Part shown: one piece after another, positions 27,501 to 36,500 of the stretch | Numbering within the stretch: position 1 is the first letter of the stretch | Layout: each line of letters opens with the position of its first letter | From: Scolanthus callimorphus | Taxonomy: Eukaryota > Cnidaria > Anthozoa > Actiniaria > Edwardsiidae | Length of the DNA stretch: 64,000 nt | Direction: 5' to 3' | Assembly: GCA_033964015.1 (NCBI GenBank) | Contig: CM066922.1 | Location: 25,848,961-25,912,960 of the forward strand | Translations under genes and position numbers: made by a program | Notes under the pieces: generated by a model | The model's database searches: none | Told to the model about the DNA's origin: nothing | The model's input: only the letters and a program-made list of their open reading frames with translations

Positions 27501-30500
27501 GCCGCAGAGCGGAGCACCATAGGTATCGCAGGGAGAATACAATAGCTCAAAGTAGAACTCGGGTATAACGATCGACTTCATTTTTCATGGTTCAGCGGTA
27601 TTCCCATTTGGGTATCGCTGGCGCGTCCGTGCCTGCACGCCCCCACACAGGTAAACCAAGACCCCGACACAGAAAAATATGTAACCGGGAGCTCCGCTTT
27701 TAGCCAGTGGCTAAATCTATATATTAGACCTTTTTCCAAAATGGCAGCCGAAAATTAAGATCGATTTTTGTTAAAAATGAAGAACAGCACTAGGACACAC
27801 ATCATCACTTTAGTAAAACTACAAAATTTCGCTGCATTATATACAATATCTTCCGAGAAAACGAAAGTTGAAAATTTACAGATGTTTGTATGACTGGGGG
27901 TATGCGTCATACCCCCGTCATACAAATCTCTGTAAAAATTTCAATTTTCAGACTCTGCTTTCTGATCAGCCGACATGGCATTTGGCATAACAAAAATTTG
28001 AAGGATTACTAATGTGATTATGCTCTTTCTAGTGCCAGACATTATGTCCACTGCGCGAAAGGAATACTTCTCTGACGTCATTAGCCAGAACAGCACTAAC
28101 CAGGCTAAATTATTCCAGTCTGTTAAGACCTTACTATGTGAACCTTGTAAGACATCTTTCCCGCCTGACGTGAACCCTAAAATCCTGGCTAATGAATTTG
28201 GACAGTTTTTTGAGCAGAAAATCGAAAAGATCTACCAAACCCTGGATATGCTTTCTGTAAGACCATCTGAGCCTGACTTGGTTGACAGAGATTTGGCTGC
28301 GCATGCTCCGAGGACAACGTCCAGTACGCTCCCAACACAGCCAGCTGTAACATCCCTCTTAACGTCTTTCAAGCCTCTGTCTGAGGAAGATGTTCGAGCG
28401 TTAATTGCTAAGGCACCTATTAAATGTTGTCCACTAGATCCCATACCGTCCTCAGTCGTCGCACAGTTGTTGGACGTTCTCATACCTGTCATTACGACTA
28501 TGATAAACATGTCCTTCGAAACCGGCCAGTTTGCGAGTGGCTGGAAGGAGGCTCTGTTATTGCCTGCCCTTAAAAAGGCTGGCTTGGAGGTGGCCATTTA
28601 AGAACTTCCGCCCCATAAGCAACCTCCCCTTCGTGTCAAAGCTATCGGAACGCGAAGCCGCTGACCAGTTGATGCAGCATGCTGTTGATCAAGGACTTGA
28701 TTGCAAACTTCAGTCCGCCTATAAGAAGCACCACAGCACTGAAACCGCTCTCCTTAAAGTCAAGAATGATCTCCTGATGAACATGGACAATCAACACGTG
28801 ACCTTGCTGGTGCTACTCGACTTAAGCGCCGCTTTCGATACTGTTAGTCACGACATCCTGCTTGATCGTGTGAATACAAAGTTTGGAGTGAGTAGCACTG
28901 CATTACAGTGGCTGCGGTCGTACCTTGCGGATCGTAGTCAGCGTGTGAGCATTGATGGTGTGCTGTCAGATAGGTTTGTGCTTCGCCATGGGGTGCCTCA
29001 GGGATCCTGTCTTGGGCCCTTCACTACTGGAGAGGAACCTGTGATTTTCCTGTGAAAAAACCTGTGAATTCAGAAAACCTGTGAAAAAAACCTGTGATTT
29101 TATTTTGGACCAATTTCAGACAGATGAATGTCCAACAACAAACCTGTGAAAAACCTGTGAAATTATAAACCTGTGAAAATAACCTGTGAAAAAACCTGTG
29201 AAAATATAATTGAATAATTCCTGTGAAAAAACCTGTGAAAAAACCTGTGAAAATATAATTGAATAATTCCTGTGAAAAAAACCTGTGAAAAAACCTGTGA
29301 TAATATTTTTATTAGTTTTGCCTAGATGACTAGTTAGAGAAACCTGTGAAAAAACCTGTGATAATAGTTTCAAGTTATTTTTCCCTAGAAACTTGTGAGA
29401 TAAACCATGTGAAATACCCTGTGAATTTTTTTGGGCCAGAAATAAGTATGATTTTATGAATCCTGTGATTTACTTTTCCAGAAACTTGTGAGATAAACCT
29501 GTGAAAAACCTGTAATATTTTTTGGTCACAAACTAGCAAGATTTTCAGAATCCTCTGATTTCATTTTCAATTATCTTTTTCAAATTTTGATCCCTTAAGC
29601 AAAAATAATGGAGAGGGTTAGGTGGATTACTCACAGTTTGGAATGATTTTAGAGGTGATAGAGTGGATCTCACATGACTGTCGTGAGTAATTCACCATTA
29701 TTTTGTAATTATTCCCATACATTTTATTCAGAAATGGTATTGCGGTTGGTTTCACGACAGTCATATTAACACCACTCTAAATTCCTGGAGTTTCAATTAC
29801 AGCTCTGGACCATTGGCAACTCACTAACATTATTATCTGCATTATAAGAATTTGTTTGTTTGTGAACATGCATTAAAACTGTAGGCTGCATCTTTTTTGT
29901 GCCTTAAAAATTTGCATTCAATTATCAATTAATAAATTAATTATTTAATTAATTGAATGAAATTTAAGAAAGCTATACAGTATTAGGAGCAATATGGAAG
30001 CCATCTGATCCTGACCATTGTCACTATTCTTTTGCACAGAATCCTCAAATCCCTGCTATCTACATCCTTTTCCATGACAATAACCCCCGGAGGGTCCTTG
30101 AAGGTTAAAATGGTAGGGATGACCGTCTGGAAGCCAGAATTTCCACCCTAAAATAATACCTGTTAGAAAAAATTGACACCCTAAAAAATACTGCTCAGCT
30201 CTAAAATACAAAAAACAATAAACATCCTACCGACTGAAGGACAGACAGACCTCCCCCCTCTTTTTTGTGACCACACAATATTCTGACAAATTTGATATTT
30301 GCTAAAATATAAAAATTCAAAAAAATTCAACCACTTTCATAGGCCTGCCAGCTCTCTAGATCTTCACGGGATTCTCCAGGATCTTTAACAAATTTTCCAT
30401 TTCCAGCATCAAATCTCCAGGATTTTCATTCATATATAAGGGTACAAAAAAGTTAACGGAAGTCCGCGCCTTCGGTAAAGATTCGGCAAGCGTTCGGACG

Positions 30501-33500
30501 TTTTCGGATTCAGAAAGGTTTCGGGAAAGACTCGGGGGAACGAGATCAGTTCCGACGAGTTCTCCAGATTTCAGAACTTCTGGGTTTGACAGGTGGAATG
30601 CACTTCTAGGTAAACTAAAATTTGGGTACTGTGAAAAAATAAAACATAAAATTGTGTGCTTGAGCTCGAAGTTAACGAAAAACTGGTCTTTTCCCACCAT
30701 CAAAGACAGGCATAAACGTGACAAAAAAAAACTTTAACACCTTTAGAAGAGCCTTCAAAAAGCTTCAGTCGTTTAGCAGTTCAACCCACCTTTTAAATAT
30801 GCTATTTTTGCGACATTGTGACACTTCCTTTCATAATTATGAAGAGGAGCAACTGAAAGAAGAAGACTGAAAGACTGTGTGGGCACCATGTTTGATTCCT
30901 TTCACCACAACACAGGCATCCCAAGCGTGTGATCACGTGACACCAATACTCTATTTTCATTGGTTACTTCTTGGAAAAAAGGCGGGAAAATTGAGGCATC
31001 CGCGGCAGAGTGGCTCGTTTTCGCCTCCAGAAACAGTGGGGAGAACTATGGTTTTCAGTCTTGCCTCTGCTGTGTCAACATTGAAAAGAAACTTAGAAGC
31101 TACAACGTAGATAGGCAAGTATTTGTTTATTTTAATATATGATTAAGTTTAATATGTTTTGTTGTTACGTTTGAAACTTCATCGTGTAAAAACTCGTACA
31201 TGTCTGCCATCTCTGTCACGACTCACAGCTAAGTTTCTAAACGTTGCGTTGTAGTAAGCTTACTTTTTTAATATCTCTATGCACCAAAGTGCATTTCAAA
31301 GTGTATTTTGTTTCAAACTCGCAAACTGGCGAAAGCCGAAGGTCAAGTAAACAGCAAGTAAAAGAAACCGTTCTGCATTTTGTGAGTTTTTTCAATAATT
31401 TCTTCATGAACAAGCTCTAGAACCAGACGAAAGGTGCAGGGATGTCAACTCTTCTGGTTTGGTCAGGAGTGTCAAGATTTTTCGCTTAGTTTACCGGGAA
31501 AACATCAAGAAAAACTGCCATACATTTACTGAATTTTCTCTCGGGAGAATTTCATGAAATTTCGCCATTTGAAAGCGGTCTCCAAAGATTATTGGGGTTG
31601 ACATCCCTGAACGTTTGGTAAATGTTTAACGTTGTTAAGGCACATAGCCAGGAATTTTTTTACAAGTACGGATGTCATAGAAGTAAGCAGAGCTTTTGAT
31701 TTCTGAACCATGTATCATTTGCCACCAGGAAAGGTAGACATGTGCATACTGGTCTACATTTACTTAGCTAAATGTACAGTGTAGGTGCCTGGAAAGCTAG
31801 CCATCTACCAAGACTGCTTATTAAACTAATTTCTACTATTGCTGAAGCAAGATATGTTCATTGCTTGCATCCACACAGTTTAATCAAGTTACAAAGTTCC
31901 TGAATGCACTGCAATCAACAAAACTCTTGGCTGCTCTAGCTGCTAGATCAGATGGTACTGGAATGGGAACCAATCAAGAATCTATAGCCAGGGGGCAAAT
32001 GAGTACAAAGCACTGGCGGGAGTTATGCAAAGAACCATATACTCAAGCATCTTTAGTGCAAGAAAACAAGCTCAAACTCAAGACTCAAGCAAGATTGTTG
32101 TTATACCTTTGTTTCTACAAACTGAAAAGCAACTACACTGGCCATATTGCCGTCTTTACAAAACAAAACAAAAAACCAACAAGTGCATCCAGAAAAGACA
32201 ACTCTTTTTAGCGAGGTTGGGGATACCTGGACACTGGTTTGGCAAGCAGCTCATCATATCTCCAGCTACTAAACCTTCTTGAATCTTCATTTGGAGAGAA
32301 AAACCCTAAGAAGAACCCTACGAGACTCAATGCTTCAATATGCATGTTAAACAGTGTCTAACCTAGAACGCAACTTTTGAATCATATTGAACACAGTGTT
32401 CTTGCTATTGACGTTGAACCATTCAAAATTCATGACAAAGCTGTGCTGTGAAAAAGGTGTCTTCTTATGTTTAATGAGCAAAATAATGAGGTGACATGAG
32501 CAAAATGATAGGGGCGTAGCCAGATGGCCTGGGCCCCTCTCTTTGAAACCTAAAATAATGGAAACATTGGAAAAATTCCAAATATATTATATAGAAAATG
32601 CAACACAAATCCTGCCTTATTTCACATTGTCTCTATGGTTAACTGTTAGGATAGCCATTTCGATCAACAAAACCTGCAAACTGCCATTTCTGTATGGGAA
32701 AGAAAAGTTATTTCTGCCTATGCATTTGCTCAGGGATCTCGGATCCTGGGGAGGGGGGACTCTAAGGTAAATATGCTAGGGGTGACAGTCGGAAAACTCG
32801 AATTTTGACCCTAAAAAATACCTGATGGGAAAAAATTTCCACCCTAAAAAATACCAACAATTTTGACAGATTAAATTTTATTCTGGGCTGTTTATTTGAT
32901 ATACATCACATGTATCCTCTCGAGTTTCAAATACACTATCATTCTTTGAAATATTTTTGACCTGTCCCTTATTTTCGTGAGAACCCCCTAAAAAAGACCT
33001 ATTTTTTCTTACCATGCCTTTTTGTATTTTCGAACCCCTAACAAATACCAGATCGCCGATTTCAACCCCTAAAAAATAAGATGGTCACCCCTAGCATTCA
33101 AATATAGGGAGTCCACCTCCGGGTCTGGGATACTTGATATGTTATTCTCAGGATTTGTATCTCTTACCTGTAGCTAGTATCTCAAATATTTTCAAGATGG
33201 AATGCCAGGTAGAAGGTGGGATTCAAGCCATGCTTATTTGATATCCCATGTAGATTCCATAATTTCCATCTATATTCCTAACTAATATTATGTGACATTT
33301 CATACAATCCCAGTACAATCACAACTTTTAAAGTTTGGACATTTAACCTGGGGTAACTAACTAGAGGAACTCAGTTGGGGTAAGTCAGGCAGTTTCTGAT
33401 CTGTAAAAAAAAACTGTGAATCCATGTGAATTTTCACAGCATTTTCTCCCCAGTTTCACAGGTTTTTTCACAGGTTTTTCACAGGTTTTTTTTCACAGGT

Positions 33501-36500
33501 TTTTTCACAGGTTTTTTCACAGGTTTTTTCACAGGTTTTTTCACAGGTTTTTCACAGGTTTTTCACAGGTTTCAAACCTGTGAAAACGACCATCATCACA
33601 GGTTTCCAAAATTTACAAACCTGTGATTTTCCTGTGGTTTTCCTGTGAAAATCCTGTGATTTTTCACAGGAAAACCACAGCAAAATCACAGGTTTCTCTC
33701 CAGTAGTGCTTGCTGTTCAGCTTGTATACAAGCAAGCTGTTTGACATCACCAGCGCCCATCTTCCAGAGGTGCATTGTTACACTGACGACACTCAGCTCT
33801 ATCTGTCGTTTCGTCCTGATGCAACCTCTAGCTCCGATAAAGCAATTTCTGCTATGATGACCTGCATTGCAGATATAAGGGACTGGATGATCTCCGACAA
33901 GTTGATGCTAAATGACAGCAAGACTGAGATTGTACTTGTTGTTGGCACACGCCAACAGTTACGCAAGGTAGAGCTTGATGCTCTCAAGATTGGCACATCA
34001 ACAGAGCCTCTAACTAGCTCAGCTGTTAGGAACCTAGGCGCATGGTTTGATCCAGAACTCACCATGAACACGCATGTAAACAAACTTTGTAGTGCAGCAT
34101 ATTTTCATCTGTACAACATAAGGCGCATACGGAAGTACCTCTCGCAGGAGACGTGTGAGCAACTAGTGCATGCTTTTGTTACAAGTCGGATTGATTACTG
34201 CAACAGTTTGTTGTACGGTTTGCCCGCCAAGCAACTTGATAAGATTCAGCGTGTACAAAACATGGTGGCGCGCGTCATTTTTAGACAGACAAAGTTATGT
34301 CATATCACTCCGTCACTTTTCAGCTTGCATTGGCTGCCAGTAAGATATCGAATCGATTTTAAGATATCTCTCTTAACTTTCAAGGCAATACACGGGTTTG
34401 CTCCCAGTTACCTAAGCGATTTAATCGTGATCAAAGAGAACCAATGTTACTCTTTTAGATCGTCTGGGTCACTCTTGCTTCGTATGCCGAGGCGCATCAC
34501 CAAAAAGACTTTAGGTGATAGGGCCTTTGAAGTCGCAGCTCCACGTTTATGGAATTCACTTTCTGGTGAGCTGCGAGCCAAGAGTGACATACATGATTTT
34601 AAACGCCATCTCAAAGCACACTTTTTTACTAAGGCATTTTTATAGGATTGGTATTTTAAAGTCTCATAATGTAATTAGCTTTTAATAATTTTTATTCCTT
34701 CGTGTTCATTGCAATATATATATACTTTCTTCTTACTATTTTAAAATGTTGTAATGCGCATCCGATCAAATTATTTGCTAATTTGCGCAATATAAGTTAA
34801 GTTAATAAATTATTATTATTATTATTAGTGTCTGATTTTCAGTCAGTTTAATTTTAAGACATGTGAATTTGCGGCGGCCATTTTGGAAAAAGGTCTATTG
34901 CAACGTGATTCCAGAAACAAGTCAATACCACCGCGTGTGGATGGGATTTGCAAGTCCAGAGGATGGGGATAGAATGTAAATCCCATTTATTTACCACTGA
35001 CAGTCATTGTATTTTCACTGGAAATTCTCAGGGGGAGGGGGGGTCATATCATTATGCATCACTTTTTTTCTGGAATGAATCACAATACATGCAATATAGA
35101 AGACAAAAACTTTAAACCAGAAAATGTAAAACTTCTATTGAGAAAAATGTACAAATGAAAGTGTCATTAAAATACCAGAGATCATGTACATTCAATTGAT
35201 GATGGCAACTACTAATAAGCTTGTGATTAAAAAAATCCTAGCTAGAACAGCTGTTTTCAGCTGACCTAAAATTCCAAAGCTGTGCCAAGAATTACATTCA
35301 GTCATATAATTGTAGGGACCCGGTGTAATTTGCCAGATTGTGTTTTACCTGAATACTAGAAGTGTGGAAGCCTTACTCTGCTCACTTCTGGGCTGTCTTA
35401 TGTGAGTCCAAAATAACATATCACAACTGTGCTTGTATTTGACAATACATAGACAGCAACCTTTTAGTTCATTCGGCTTTGACAGAGATTCCTTGTTGGC
35501 AAACGTTTACTTAATATGTAACCGATGCTGCAGCAAAATCAAATTTTGATAAAAATGTTGCTCATAAGGTCTTCTTTAGATCCTTATCTATAAAAATTCC
35601 AAATGTAACAAAGATCTAATTGGAGAAATGGCAAGATGAGCAAACTACTTGAAATTATGGCATAAAATACCTCAAAATTCAAAGACAAATTTCTTAACTG
35701 ACATAAACTCCAGAGCACAAAATAATATTATCTCATAAATATTATATGTCAAAAAATACTAAAAATAGACATTGAAAGCAGATTTATTTGATTCATCAAA
35801 TATCATTGGCTTATTAGTAAAAACAATATCTTTGTTGATATCACCTTGAGATGATAGCATATCTTTAACAAGACACACTTTTCAATGGTGGAGCTTTTGT
35901 TTAACCAAAGTGAGACAGAAAAATTTAGATGTACAGCATTAATTTATAACAGAGAGATTATGCAATAACCAAATAATATTCAATCAAAATAATTGAAAAA
36001 GTTTAAGGATTTTTTCCTACTGCAATATTGATAATACAATAATATCTAGAAATGCACACAAAGAAGTTTTTTTTTAGTTTCAAACACCTAAAATTAATTA
36101 AAGAATTAGGCTTTACCACAAGGGAACACTTGAAAACTTTTTATCAGCTGGATTTAATAATTCTAAAAATTTAGTTTTCCATCAATTTTTTTTACTTTTT
36201 TTTCAAACCCAGAAAAGAAAAGTCATAGCTCTAAATTGTTACTTTATAACTGTAAACTTGTTGTTATTCAGTAAAATGTGTTCCAAATCAATTATTTTAG
36301 GCACTTGAGCGATGTGTTCTTCATACGGAAACCATTTCACAGTAAGTTCAAAAGAGGCAAAATTAAAGGAGCACTTGAATGGCCTCCATAGTTTTGTAAC
36401 TTTTCAGAACTATTTGACACGAAAATGATTTTTCTTTTTCAAATAAATGCTTGTTTATAGTTACAGAAAGATTAAACTAAAATTGAAATTGGATTCATTG

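Larger units (their letters stand above)
28014..34828 (+). mobile_element. LINE (Jockey/CR1-like) reverse transcriptase remnant, split and frameshifted
   Basis: Three reading-frame pieces belong to one reverse transcriptase: 28014-28601 ([20 protein letters not shown], then DPIPSSVV), 28594-29018 ([50 protein letters not shown]) and 33712-34645 ([37 protein letters not shown]). The catalytic site reads YTDD. The first and second pieces differ by a one-base shift near 28590. The second and third are separated by the CACTA element. The 3' end is a (TTA)n tail at about 34805-34828, as in CR1/L2-type LINEs. The endonuclease domain is not in the window, so the copy is 5' truncated and dead. Confidence 0.9.
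27725..34897. mobile_element. Outer inverted-repeat DNA element enclosing the LINE
   Basis: TAGACCTTTTTCCAAAATGG at 27725-27744 is mirrored by the reverse complement at 34878-34897, extending to GCnGCCG. Between them lie about 290 bp of left arm (with an internal palindrome at about 27867-27955), the LINE, and a short right arm. The TA at each edge could be the target duplication, giving an element from 27727 to 34895. This points to a MITE or Tc1-like element that later received the LINE. Confidence 0.6.

Noticed and set aside
29116..29373. Frames with QVFSQVF repeats here and at 33426-33626
   Set aside because: They are translations of the CACTA subterminal repeats.
31861..32211. 116-codon frame with a possible acceptor just before it
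   Set aside because: No recognisable domain, no partner exon, and it lies in the CACTA interior.
28014..34645. Retrovirus or viral polymerase
   Set aside because: No gag, protease, integrase or LTRs; the motif order and (TTA)n tail fit a non-LTR LINE.
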